18,667 bases of DNA from an uncultured Kineothrix sp. (GCA_910587275.1 CAJUMD010000063.1:1-18667); one strand, 5' to 3'; positions 7,226 through 14,893 are shown, counted from the stretch's first letter. Numbers and translations: made by a program. Notes: generated by a model not told the origin, from the letters alone.

Positions 7226-8644
7226 TTACTGCCCCAAAACCTGTATCACTTCCTCAAATGCCATACCGTGGGATGCTTTCACCAATATGGTATCGCCTGC
7301 CTGCAGGATATCCCCCTGCTTTTCCAGAAAACCTTCTTTTCCGGCAAAGTAATGAACCTGCGTCCCGCTGCCCGTACCGCTTACGGCCTTTTGTGCTTCT
7401 TTGTACATTTCCTCCGCCAAAGCGCCGATGCAGACGAGGACGTCAACCCCTTTTTCCACCGCATAAACGCCTACTTTGGAATGCATTTCCCTTTCCTTTT
7501 CGCCCAGTTCAAACATATCGCCCAGCACCGCCACTTTCCTTGTCAGTGCGGTACACAGCAAATCCAACGCGGCGCACATGGATACCGGATTGGCATTGTA
7601 ACAGTCGTCGATGACTACCCGGTCCGCCAAACGGATGATATGGCTCCTGCCGCCAACCGCTTTCACATTGGCAAGTCCTCCCCGCATTTCTTCCGCCGTC
7701 ATGCCGAGCAGGCTTCCCACGCAGACTGCCGCCAGCGCATTATATACCATATGCTCCCCCGGCAGGGGAATGTCTGCCGTAAACTCCGTACCGTCCACAT
7801 GCAGGACCATACGGCTTCCGAACAGCCCCTTATTTTCCACCGCGTCCGCATACACCCGGTTTTCTTTCCCCCGTCCGAACGTCACCGGCTTCTTCCCTTT
7901 CACTTCCGCTACCGTTGCCAGCATATCGTCATCGCCGTTTAAGCAGACCAAACCGTCTTCTTTCATAAAATCAAACATTTCCGTTTTCGCCTTCAGAATG
8001 CCCTGCCTCGATTTCAGGTTTTCCAGATGGCACTGGCCGATGTTGGTCAGGACACAGACATCCGGTTTGGCGATTTTGCTTAAGCGGTGCATTTCCCCGA
8101 AATCGCTGATGCCCATTTCCACCACTGCCACCTGGTGACAGTCCCGGATTTGTAAGACGGTCAGCGGAAGACCCACTTCATTGTTGAAATTTCCTTCCGT
8201 CTTCAGCACCTTATATTTTTCGGCAAGCACCGAAGCGACAAACTCCTTCGTGCTGGTCTTCCCCACACTCCCTGTAATGCCCACCACCGTAACGGACAGC
8301 TGTTCCCGATAAAATTCCGCAATATCCTTAAGCGCCTGAAACGAGTCTTCCACCAGAATGAAGCATCCGTTTCCGTCCACGGCATCCGGCAGTTTCTCAC
8401 AGACTACCCCTGCCGCCCCTTTCCGCAATACCTGGGGGATAAAGGAATGACCGTCCACACGGGCGCCCGCCGTGGCAACGAACAGATATCCTTCCTCCAC
8501 CTTACGGGAATCCAGTACCACTCCCTTTACCGTTTCCCCTTCCCCGCTTTTTGGAGCGCTCATTCCGGGTTTCCGCTCCGTTCCCCCTTCATACAGCTTT
8601 CCGTTACAGGCTTTCGCAATATTTTCCAACGTAAGATTTTTCAT
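7226..8644 (-). CDS. murF: UDP-N-acetylmuramoyl-tripeptide--D-alanyl-D-alanine ligase
   Basis: MurF joins the D-Ala-D-Ala dipeptide made by Ddl to the UDP-MurNAc-tripeptide in the cytoplasm, using ATP. The 472-residue protein has an N-terminal substrate domain (DSRKV...GHSFI), the P-loop GITGSVGKTSTK (122-133), EGNFNNEVGLPLT (150-162), EMGIS (176-180), NIGQCHLENL (201-210) and, in the C-terminal third, DDCYNANP. These match Mur ligases, and the NFNNEVGLP block points to MurF. The ATG at 8644 has AGGAAAG about 5 bases upstream and lies 10 bases after the ddl stop. A short charged insertion near residues 22-38 is not conserved in type enzymes and is probably a surface loop. Confidence 0.97.
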   Translation of the reverse strand: MKNLTLENIAKACNGKLYEGGTERKPGMSAPKSGEGETVKGVVLDSRKVEEGYLFVATAGARVDGHSFIPQVLRKGAAGVVCEKLPDAVDGNGCFILVEDSFQALKDIAEFYREQLSVTVVGITGSVGKTSTKEFVASVLAEKYKVLKTEGNFNNEVGLPLTVLQIRDCHQVAVVEMGISDFGEMHRLSKIAKPDVCVLTNIGQCHLENLKSRQGILKAKTEMFDFMKEDGLVCLNGDDDMLATVAEVKGKKPVTFGRGKENRVYADAVENKGLFGSRMVLHVDGTEFTADIPLPGEHMVYNALAAVCVGSLLGMTAEEMRGGLANVKAVGGRSHIIRLADRVVIDDCYNANPVSMCAALDLLCTALTRKVAVLGDMFELGEKEREMHSKVGVYAVEKGVDVLVCIGALAEEMYKEAQKAVSGTGSGTQVHYFAGKEGFLEKQGDILQAGDTILVKASHGMAFEEVIQVLGQ

Positions 8645-8654
8645 CCATTCTTTC

Positions 8655-9683
8655 CTAACCTTTCACGGCAGTCTGTATAATCTTCTCGCACAATTCCCCG
8701 AATTCCACGCCTTCCGCCCTGGCTTCCTGCGGAATCAGAGACGTGGGTGTCATTCCCGGAAGGGTATTGGCTTCCAAACAGAAGATTTCCCCCTCCTCAT
8801 TCATCATGAAATCCATCCTCGCATAACTTTTTAACCGTAACACCTGAAAGACCCGCTCCGCCAAATGCTGCATTTCCTTCGTTTTCCTGCCGGAAATCTG
8901 TGCCGGACAGGTTTCCACCGTACTGCCTGCCTGATATTTGTTTTTATAATCGTAAAAGCCGTTCACCGGGGCAATCTCAATAACCGGCAGCGCCCTGCCG
9001 TCCATCACGCACACGGAAAACTCCCTGCCTTTGATATACTGCTCGATAACCACTTCCTTATCATAACGGAACCCTTCCTGCAGGGCAAGCCCGTATTCCT
9101 CCTCGTTGTGGGCAATGCAGACGCCGATGCTGGAACCGCCGCTGCAGGACTTCACGACGCAGGGAAACGGCACTGCCTTCGGGTCGTTTTCCCCTTTCTT
9201 CAGACGGATGCCCTTTGGCGTGGGAATACCATGGTAATCCATCAGTTCTTTCGCCAACCCCTTATCCAGGCAAAGCGCCGAGCTGACATAATCCGTTCCC
9301 GTATAACGGATGCCCATTAAGTCAAAACATGCCTGTATCTTACCGTTCTCCCCGTTTTCCCCGTGCAATGCCATAAATACCACATCCGCCGCCTGACAGA
9401 TGGTGATTACGTTCGGTCCAAAGAAATTCCTCCCCCCGTCTTCCCGCAGCGCCTTCACCGCTTCGATATCGGGATTTTCCTCCCCAATGGCGGCGATTTC
9501 CCCGCTCCAGTCTTCCTCTTTTCCGAAAATACCCTCCGCATCTTCCCCGGTATATCCCAAATACACATCCAGCAGAACCGCCTGGTGACCGTTTTCCTTT
9601 AGCGCCTTGTAAATCATCTTTCCGGAACTTAAGGACACATCCCTTTCCGTACTGATTCCCCCTGCCAATACCACTACTTTCAT
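8655..9683 (-). CDS. ddl: D-alanine--D-alanine ligase
   Basis: Ddl makes the D-Ala-D-Ala dipeptide with ATP; the adjacent murF uses it. The 342-residue ATP-grasp protein has GGISTERDVSLSSG (8-21), HGENGENG (107-114), the substrate serine loop SGGSSIG (181-187) and LEANTLPGMTPTSL (303-316). FYDYKNKY (243-250) carries the tyrosine (Y244) of D-Ala-specific enzymes, so this is not a VanA-type D-lactate ligase. The frame is open to 9743, but the ATG at 9683 has GGGAGGAG about 6 bases upstream and gives the usual start MKVVVLAGG. An extended loop at about 43-92 is common in clostridial members. First gene of the ddl-murF-ligase unit. Confidence 0.97.
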   Translation of the reverse strand: MKVVVLAGGISTERDVSLSSGKMIYKALKENGHQAVLLDVYLGYTGEDAEGIFGKEEDWSGEIAAIGEENPDIEAVKALREDGGRNFFGPNVITICQAADVVFMALHGENGENGKIQACFDLMGIRYTGTDYVSSALCLDKGLAKELMDYHGIPTPKGIRLKKGENDPKAVPFPCVVKSCSGGSSIGVCIAHNEEEYGLALQEGFRYDKEVVIEQYIKGREFSVCVMDGRALPVIEIAPVNGFYDYKNKYQAGSTVETCPAQISGRKTKEMQHLAERVFQVLRLKSYARMDFMMNEEGEIFCLEANTLPGMTPTSLIPQEARAEGVEFGELCEKIIQTAVKG

Positions 9684-9778
9684 TTCCGACTCCTCCCGTC
9701 CTGTTACAAACCTGTTACATACTATGTTATGTTCCTTTTCCATATCCGATTACCGAAACCACTATCCGCGTGACTTCC

Positions 9779-9807
9779 ATTATAACGCAGATACGGTTTC
9801 CGGTAAA
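9779..9807 (-). promoter_or_regulatory. Sigma-A-like promoter for ddl-murF
   Basis: On the minus strand TTTACC (9802-9807) and a perfect TATAAT (9779-9784) are 17 bases apart. The start near 9772 gives a leader of about 90 bases. Two direct copies of TGTAACAG (9701-9708 and 9712-9719, 11 bases apart) lie in that leader just before the ribosome site. Confidence 0.65.
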
Positions 9808-9889
9808 CAGTTTTATGTGGTTTGTGGGCGGATGAGCGCACGGACGGGAGTTTTTCCGGGCGGCTGCTGCGGGACTGCCTGTCCGGATT

Positions 9890-11113
9890 TTATTGTCCGC
9901 GCATATAGACCACCTCTCCGTTAATCAGCGTACAATACGTCTCCGTAAATACCTCCAGCGGATTTCCTTCAAAGACCGCAATATCCGCATCCTTTCCGAC
10001 TTCCAGGCTGCCTACCCGGTCCGCTACGTTGCAGATTTGTGCCGCGTGAATCGTAATGGCACGCATGGCGGCATCCATGTCCATCCCCGATTTTACGCAG
10101 AAACCGGCACAGATGGGCAGGGACTGTATGAGCGATACCGGATGGTCCGTGGTGATTGCCACTTTTACCCCTGCCGCATTTAAGATACCGGCTGTCTTAA
10201 ACGCCACATTCTGTACCTCTATCTTGCTCCTGCTGGACAAATCCGGTCCCACAATGGCTGGGAATCCCTCTTTTGCCAGTTCATCCGCCACGAGATGCCC
10301 CTCGCTGCAATGATCCAGGGTCATTTCCAGGTCAAATTCTCTTGCAATACGGATTGCCGTAAAAATATCGTCCACACGGTGCACATGGGCTTTCAACGGA
10401 ATTTTTTTCTCAAAAACCGGTATCCAGCACTCATAACGGAAATCTTCTTCCCATCCTGTTTCCTCCTGTTGCCCGTCTTCCCGACGTTTTTTTTGTTTCC
10501 AGTACTTTCTTGCCTGAAACAGTTCTTCCCTTAACAGTCCGGCAATTGCCATTCTCGTTACAGGCATTTTTCCCTGTCCCGAATAATTCACTTTCGGGTT
10601 TTCCCCGAAAGCCACTTTCATCGCCGCAGGCGCCAACACGACCAGGTCGTCAATCCTCCTGCCCTTTGTTTTCACAAAAGCAAACTGCCCGCCCACCACA
10701 TTGGAGCTTCCGGGTCCGATCATGGCGGAAGTAATCCCTGCCCTCACCGCATCGTCAAACGCCGCATCCATGGAGTTCACCGCATCTATGGCACGCAAAA
10801 AGGGAGTCACCGGCTCCACGTTTTCGTTGCAGTCGTCCCCCTCCATCCCTTTCTTTTCCTCCGTAATCCCCATATGGCAATGCGCCTCGATGATTCCCGG
10901 CATGACCAGCCTGCCGCCCACGTCCATCACATCCGCCCCTTCAGGCGCCTGCCATTTTGCCATTTCCCCGATTCCGGCAATTTTTCCGTCCACGATATGC
11001 ACGTAGCCGTCCTTATACTCCGCCTTTTCCCGTCCGGCGCCGGAACTTCCCTTTTTTCCGTCCGCAGCCTCCGCCATTGTCAGAATCCTGCCATGTACCA
11101 GATATCTTTCCAT
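9890..11113 (-). CDS. Amidohydrolase family protein (imidazolonepropionase-like)
   Basis: The 407-residue protein is a metal-dependent amidohydrolase with a small beta domain made from both ends (YLVHGRILTM... and GKDADIAVFEGNPLEVF...). The metal motif HCH (78-80) follows GIIEA. Further likely ligands are H243/H245 in KAHVHRVDD, H268 in LDHCSEGH and D323 in TTDHP. The substrate cannot be named; relatives are annotated as imidazolonepropionase-like, but no histidine-degradation genes are near. Two hydrophilic inserts (about 17-35 and 207-225, KQKKRREDGQQEETGWEED) look like added surface loops. An ATG at 11131 is possible, but the one at 11113 has AAAGG 7 bases upstream and starts the conserved fold. 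Single gene, 206 bases from the ddl start. Confidence 0.85.
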   Translation of the reverse strand: MERYLVHGRILTMAEAADGKKGSSGAGREKAEYKDGYVHIVDGKIAGIGEMAKWQAPEGADVMDVGGRLVMPGIIEAHCHMGITEEKKGMEGDDCNENVEPVTPFLRAIDAVNSMDAAFDDAVRAGITSAMIGPGSSNVVGGQFAFVKTKGRRIDDLVVLAPAAMKVAFGENPKVNYSGQGKMPVTRMAIAGLLREELFQARKYWKQKKRREDGQQEETGWEEDFRYECWIPVFEKKIPLKAHVHRVDDIFTAIRIAREFDLEMTLDHCSEGHLVADELAKEGFPAIVGPDLSSRSKIEVQNVAFKTAGILNAAGVKVAITTDHPVSLIQSLPICAGFCVKSGMDMDAAMRAITIHAAQICNVADRVGSLEVGKDADIAVFEGNPLEVFTETYCTLINGEVVYMRGQ

Positions 11114-11215
11114 CCTGCATCCTTTCTCCATTTTCCGGTTCCTTTTTTGATTTCCTGCCTGTTTTCCGTGTTTGTTCTCCGTTTTTGGTTCCCGTTTTTG
11201 GTTTTCCGCCTGATT

Positions 11216-11253
11216 CCCCGGAAAAGCCGGAAACGTACCGTGCTTTTCCGGGG
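11216..11253. repeat. 12-base perfect inverted repeat upstream of the amidohydrolase
   Basis: CCCCGGAAAAGC (11216-11227) and GCTTTTCCGGGG (11242-11253) form a perfect 12-base stem with a 14-base loop in the 250-base gap between spoIIQ and the amidohydrolase. No T-run follows on either strand, so it may be an RNA structure or an operator rather than a plain terminator. Next to it CCGTTTTTGGTT occurs twice in tandem (about 11179-11205). I see no gene in 11114-11363. Confidence 0.6.
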
Positions 11254-11363
11254 GATTCGTACGCCATACCCCGGAAGAAACACAATCCGCTCCGGCTTTC
11301 TTACTACGGTTTCACTTTCGGTTTTATTTCCGGCTCCCGCTGTTTCGCTGTTCCCACATACTT

Positions 11364-12353
11364 TTAATTCAGCTTCGACATGGGATTCACCGGTACCCCG
11401 TCTTTCGTCAGTTTAAAGTATACATTGCATCCTTCCACCGAAAAATACTTGGTGGGAGCCGCCACGCTGCCGATGATTTCACCCTGACTGACAAATCCGC
11501 CCTCCGACACCGTAATATCCTTTAACTGTCCGTAAGTCAGCTCATATCCGTTGCCCAATTCCATAACCACCACGTTTCCGAGTTCGCGGTCTTTCATGAT
11601 ACTGCTCACCTTACCGTTTGCCGCCGCCGTAATCGTTTCCCCTTCCACTGCCGCGATGATGATTGCCGGATTGTACTTATACTGTTCCAGCGTGGGAAAA
11701 TAAACCGTCTTATCCATGCTGTAATTAATCAGTACGTTGCCAACGATGGGCCAGGTAAGCGTATCCCCGTCACCGAAAGTCAATGCGGGCTGGATGGACG
11801 TGGAAGTCGCGATTGCCATGGTATCTTCCATTTCTTCCATGGCTGCCACCTCCTCTAACGTACTGTCCGACTCACCGCTGTCCGCAGATTCCTGCGTTCC
11901 GTCAATCATGCCTTCCTCGCCGTTCTCATTTTTCTCCTTGTCCTTATCTTCTTTCCTGATTCCCTTTTCTTTTCCGTCTGCGGATTCCGTCTTGCCGTTA
12001 TCCGTATCCGCTTCCGGCTTTCCTCCGTTTTCCGCATTTTCTTCATTTTCCACATTTACGGAATTTGTTTCCTGGTAGTAAGGGTCATAGTCCAAATCAT
12101 CCGACGTTACCGCATTGTCCATGGTTTCCGGCATGTCCTTTTTTTGTCCGGCAGGCGCGGCATTTTCACCCTGCGCCAGTTCTTTCGCGTTTTCCTCCAT
12201 GGAGCTGAAATCCACCACATAACCGTCCGACTTGTCCTCGTTTTTCCCACGGATGAACAATCCCGTCGCTGTTAAAGCCGCAAGTACAAATACCGATGAG
12301 AGAGTCATGATGATTCTTTCCTTCCTGACTCCTTCCCTGTTTCTTCTTCTCAT
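11364..12353 (-). CDS. spoIIQ: SpoIIQ-like forespore protein with degenerate M23/LytM domain
   Basis: SpoIIQ spans the forespore membrane and, with SpoIIIAH, links the two cells during engulfment. The 329-residue protein has a basic cytoplasmic start, one transmembrane helix (about 15-35), a long acidic low-complexity linker (about 90-180) and a C-terminal LytM/M23 fold (about 200-322). Every zinc position appears lost: HxxxD reads NPAII (228-232), the Y-x-HL motif reads YGQL (274-277), and LHFE reads VYFK (311-314). It is therefore predicted not to cut peptidoglycan. The ATG at 12359 overlaps the AGGAGG too closely; the ATG at 12353 has 7-base spacing and is chosen. Lying directly after spoIID is the clostridial gene order, which supports the name. 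Confidence 0.85.
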   Translation of the reverse strand: MRRRNREGVRKERIIMTLSSVFVLAALTATGLFIRGKNEDKSDGYVVDFSSMEENAKELAQGENAAPAGQKKDMPETMDNAVTSDDLDYDPYYQETNSVNVENEENAENGGKPEADTDNGKTESADGKEKGIRKEDKDKEKNENGEEGMIDGTQESADSGESDSTLEEVAAMEEMEDTMAIATSTSIQPALTFGDGDTLTWPIVGNVLINYSMDKTVYFPTLEQYKYNPAIIIAAVEGETITAAANGKVSSIMKDRELGNVVVMELGNGYELTYGQLKDITVSEGGFVSQGEIIGSVAAPTKYFSVEGCNVYFKLTKDGVPVNPMSKLN

Positions 12354-12409
12354 TTTCATTCCTCCTAATCCGATTTATGTCAGGGTTCTTCTTTTTGATT
12401 CCTCACCGA

Positions 12410-12438
12410 TAGTTTTACCTGTTTGTGATTCTTTATTC
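12410..12438 (-). promoter_or_regulatory. Candidate forespore (sigma-F/G) promoter for spoIIQ
   Basis: The -10 GGTAAAACTA (12410-12419) fits the sigma-F consensus GGnnAnAnTR fully. GAATA (12434-12438) stands 14 bases upstream, against GYATA and 15 bases in Bacillus. It begins just past the spoIID stop and 57 bases before the spoIIQ start. B. subtilis spoIIQ is sigma-F controlled, so the match agrees with the gene. Confidence 0.6.
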
Positions 12439-12443
12439 AGTTT

Positions 12444-13454
12444 TCAGCCGGATTCCCCGATTTTTTCTATGACGGTATCAGAAAAGAAATAGTTTAAAAT
12501 GTCAATGTAATCATTTCCCCTTTTCGCCGCCTCATTTGCTCCGTACTGGCAAAACCCCAGCCCGTGTCCCACGCCTTTTGTCTTTAAAATCACCGTATTC
12601 CCTTCTTCCGCGATTTCAAAACAGGAAGATTTTAACCCGAAGGCTTCCCGGAATACTTCCCCTGACAGGCATACACCGTTTAATGACACTTCCGTCACAT
12701 ACCCTGCCCTGTCCCTGGTAAGTACCAGTTGCTCCTGCGCCGTCCTCTCCTCCTCATATTGCATATCCTGCATAAATTCCCCCAACCGCTTCCAAAACGT
12801 ATGCCTGCCCATCCGCACGCTTCCCGTATAATCCTCCGACGTAAAATCCCTTCCGCACATCACCGATTTTAAATATCCGTATTCCCCGCTTCCGAATACT
12901 TCGTTCCCGTTCCTCGTCGCTCCCGCGCTTACCGCAAAATAAGGCGCCGCAACAATTTCCCCTTCATACATCAGAAACATCCCCCTGGTACTGCTTACCG
13001 CCTCCTTACTCCGCTCATACGCCTCCTCCCCCACCGGAACATTCCCGCTTTCCACATAGATATGCTTTCCGTCTTCTTCCGCCAGTTTCATCAGCTCCGT
13101 ACGCAGTACGACTGCCTGTGCTTTTAACGCTTCCATTTCATAATCCATGTCAATCGTTGCCGGCAGGTATCCCGTCAGATAGGTTTCCAAAGGAATCCGT
13201 TCGGTCCCTGCCTGCGTTTTATTGTAAACTATGTATTCCGCCTTTCCGGCATCTTCCCGGAACATCCCTTCTTCCGCCACGGATGCTTCTTCCCCTTCCC
13301 CCACTGCCCCCTGTCCCGTATTCCCGAAAAAGAAGGACACCACATAGGGCACAAACAAAAGAAACAGAAGAACCGCCCCCAAATCCCGGTAACCGGTTTT
13401 GAGCGCAATCCTTCTGTAATTTACGACGTTTTTTATGGTTTCTTTTCTTCTCAT
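12444..13454 (-). CDS. spoIID: Stage II sporulation protein D (SpoIID/LytB domain)
   Basis: SpoIID is a mother-cell lytic transglycosylase that works with SpoIIM and SpoIIP to drive engulfment. The 336-residue protein has one membrane helix (about 26-44) and a SpoIID domain: IPLETYLTGYLP (87-98), EALKAQAVVLRTE (108-120), AAPYFAVSAGATRNGNEVFG (169-188) and GVGHGLGFCQYGANEAAKRG (294-313). The usual GVVxxEMP block after PLEEY reads GYLPATID, so a commonly conserved glutamate is absent. A GTG at 13469 would extend it by five residues, but the ATG at 13454 has GGGGG 6 bases before it. SpoIIM and SpoIIP are not in the window. Confidence 0.92.
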   Translation of the reverse strand: MRRKETIKNVVNYRRIALKTGYRDLGAVLLFLLFVPYVVSFFFGNTGQGAVGEGEEASVAEEGMFREDAGKAEYIVYNKTQAGTERIPLETYLTGYLPATIDMDYEMEALKAQAVVLRTELMKLAEEDGKHIYVESGNVPVGEEAYERSKEAVSSTRGMFLMYEGEIVAAPYFAVSAGATRNGNEVFGSGEYGYLKSVMCGRDFTSEDYTGSVRMGRHTFWKRLGEFMQDMQYEEERTAQEQLVLTRDRAGYVTEVSLNGVCLSGEVFREAFGLKSSCFEIAEEGNTVILKTKGVGHGLGFCQYGANEAAKRGNDYIDILNYFFSDTVIEKIGESG

Positions 13455-13470
13455 GCGGCACCCCCACACT

Positions 13471-13500
13471 ATTGTATGTGTCAGGACCTTTACTCTATGC
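13471..13500 (-). promoter_or_regulatory. Candidate mother-cell sigma-E promoter for spoIID
   Basis: CATACAAT (13471-13478) is a full match to the sigma-E -10. GCATAGA (13494-13500) stands 15 bases upstream and keeps the core ATA of the -35. B. subtilis spoIID is a classic sigma-E gene. The transcript would start about 10 bases before the ATG at 13454, leaving a very short leader. Confidence 0.7.
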
Positions 13501-13569
13501 CTGCATTTTCCACATTTCTGTTTCCTCTCACCCCCCGTTTTCCTTTTTGTTTTCCTGTTGCGGCTTCCT

Positions 13570-14685
13570 TCAGCTCACCGCCTCGAAACGCCCCGTCCCC
13601 TGTCCGTGGTCCGCCACATCCACATGCTGCACGGTACCCGCCAAACCGTTCTCATACAAGAAAATCCCTGTCTTACGTATCCGCCCGTTTACCGTATTGT
13701 CCGTTCCGTTTAGGGAAAATTCCGTGGATGCATTGCCGGTATAAATGGCTCCCACACCTTTCCCGGCAAGTTTATAGCATTTATCCTCCCCGTTTTCGTC
13801 CTTCATCCATATAAGCAGCTTTTCCCATACTTCATCACCTTCGTCAATCCAGCCGTTCCCGTCGGAATCGTATGCCGCCAAATCCGCAAAACCGTCTCCC
13901 GATTCCGCACCGAACAATTCACTGCCGTCATTGATGATGCCGTCCCCGTTTTTATCCAAGGCAAGATAGCCGCTGCCCTTTGCCAGCGTGGAGATTTCCT
14001 CCTCACTGCCGTCCGCGTCAATGTCAAAGAAAAACGTCTGGTCGGTAAGTCCTGCCACGTTCCCCTCCAGATTAATCACCAGGGGATCCCGCATCCTCTC
14101 CCGCACCTGCTCGTAATGCTCCTTGTAATAGGCGGAAAAACGCCTGCCCATCTCCACGTCCAGGTTAATCCGTATTTCCTTCCCGTCCGCGGTCTTTACG
14201 GTTCCTTCCGTGGAAAAAAAGGTGTTTTCGCTTTCCGTATAATAGGTTTCTTTTTCATAATAAAGCGTTTCCAACACCCTGTCACTGGTTACGGGCTGTA
14301 AATTTTCATAGGAGAATCCCCCCTGGAAGCGCTCCTGCTCCCCAAGGAAAATCTTGATTAAGTACTGCACGCAGCTTTCCCGCACCGCATTCAATGAATT
14401 CCGCTTGCTCTGCAGCTTCTGCAGTCTTCCGACCCGTGAATTGGAACTCATTTCATTCATCTTATCCTGCAGGGAGTTTTTCTTTTCCTCGTAGGTCTGC
14501 TCTCCCTCATACTTCTTCTTTAATTCCGCGCCGACCAGAATATTATTTGCCATATCCCCGTCCGGCTTTGGATCGGACAACAGCCCTTTCGTCCCCACCA
14601 TCACCATCATGCTCGTACTGCTTTCCATGTAAGAATGGCAGCTCCTCATGGACGTCATCCCAATATCCGAAGAACCGATCCGCAT
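13570..14685 (-). CDS. Conserved protein with EF-hand-like calcium-binding loops
   Basis: The 371-residue protein has no signal peptide. Its N-terminus resembles MRIGSSDIGMTS..., followed by a helical charged region (about 52-115), a block with YYTESENTFFSTEGTVKTADG (148-168) and a C-terminal half with three acidic loops: DIDADG (221-226), DKNGDGIINDGSE (244-256) and DSDGNGWIDEGDE (273-285). These fit EF-hand or dockerin-like calcium sites. The segment SGDGFADLAAYDSDGNGWID and the ending GLAGTVQHVDV are, from my memory of the family, shared with uncharacterised proteins of gamma-proteobacteria. A very strong ribosome site (AGGAGGAAAGGAG) fixes the start at 14685. It precedes spoIID on the same strand, with a 115-base gap holding the sigma-E promoter. 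Function unknown. Confidence 0.85.
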   Translation of the reverse strand: MRIGSSDIGMTSMRSCHSYMESSTSMMVMVGTKGLLSDPKPDGDMANNILVGAELKKKYEGEQTYEEKKNSLQDKMNEMSSNSRVGRLQKLQSKRNSLNAVRESCVQYLIKIFLGEQERFQGGFSYENLQPVTSDRVLETLYYEKETYYTESENTFFSTEGTVKTADGKEIRINLDVEMGRRFSAYYKEHYEQVRERMRDPLVINLEGNVAGLTDQTFFFDIDADGSEEEISTLAKGSGYLALDKNGDGIINDGSELFGAESGDGFADLAAYDSDGNGWIDEGDEVWEKLLIWMKDENGEDKCYKLAGKGVGAIYTGNASTEFSLNGTDNTVNGRIRKTGIFLYENGLAGTVQHVDVADHGQGTGRFEAVS

Positions 14686-14844
14686 ATGAACTCCTTTCCT
14701 CCTTTAACCATTTTTGTCCGGTCCATCCCCATGAGTGTACCGCGCCGCATGACGGTTTCCGATTCCTCCGTCCGCGTTTCCGCACATGCTGCACGATACT
14801 GCTGCCATGAACCCGCATACCACCGGCACGCAGCCCGTGTGCAC

Positions 14845-14893
14845 AAAAAAGATGGTGTCCATCCTGCGGCTCCGCCGCATCATAAACACCATC
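14845..14893 (-). terminator. Intrinsic terminator downstream of the amidase
   Basis: On the minus strand the arms GATGGTGT (14886-14893) and ACACCATC (14851-14858) enclose an inner stem TGCGGC/GCCGCA (14865-14870 and 14874-14879, loop of 3). Six T residues follow at 14845-14850. This is a textbook intrinsic terminator, possibly derived from a repeat. Confidence 0.8.

Noticed and set aside
8655..9683. Vancomycin-resistance type D-Ala-D-Lac ligase
   Set aside because: The FYDYKNKY loop carries the tyrosine of ordinary D-Ala-D-Ala ligases, and no vanH or vanX is adjacent.
11013..11285. Basic 90-residue minus-strand frame before the amidohydrolase
   Set aside because: Overlaps the start of the amidohydrolase in another frame and consists of low-complexity residues over a hairpin.
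14704..14892. Short minus-strand frame with a hydrophobic cysteine-rich stretch
   Set aside because: It begins inside the intrinsic terminator and has no ribosome site; probably repeat-derived sequence.
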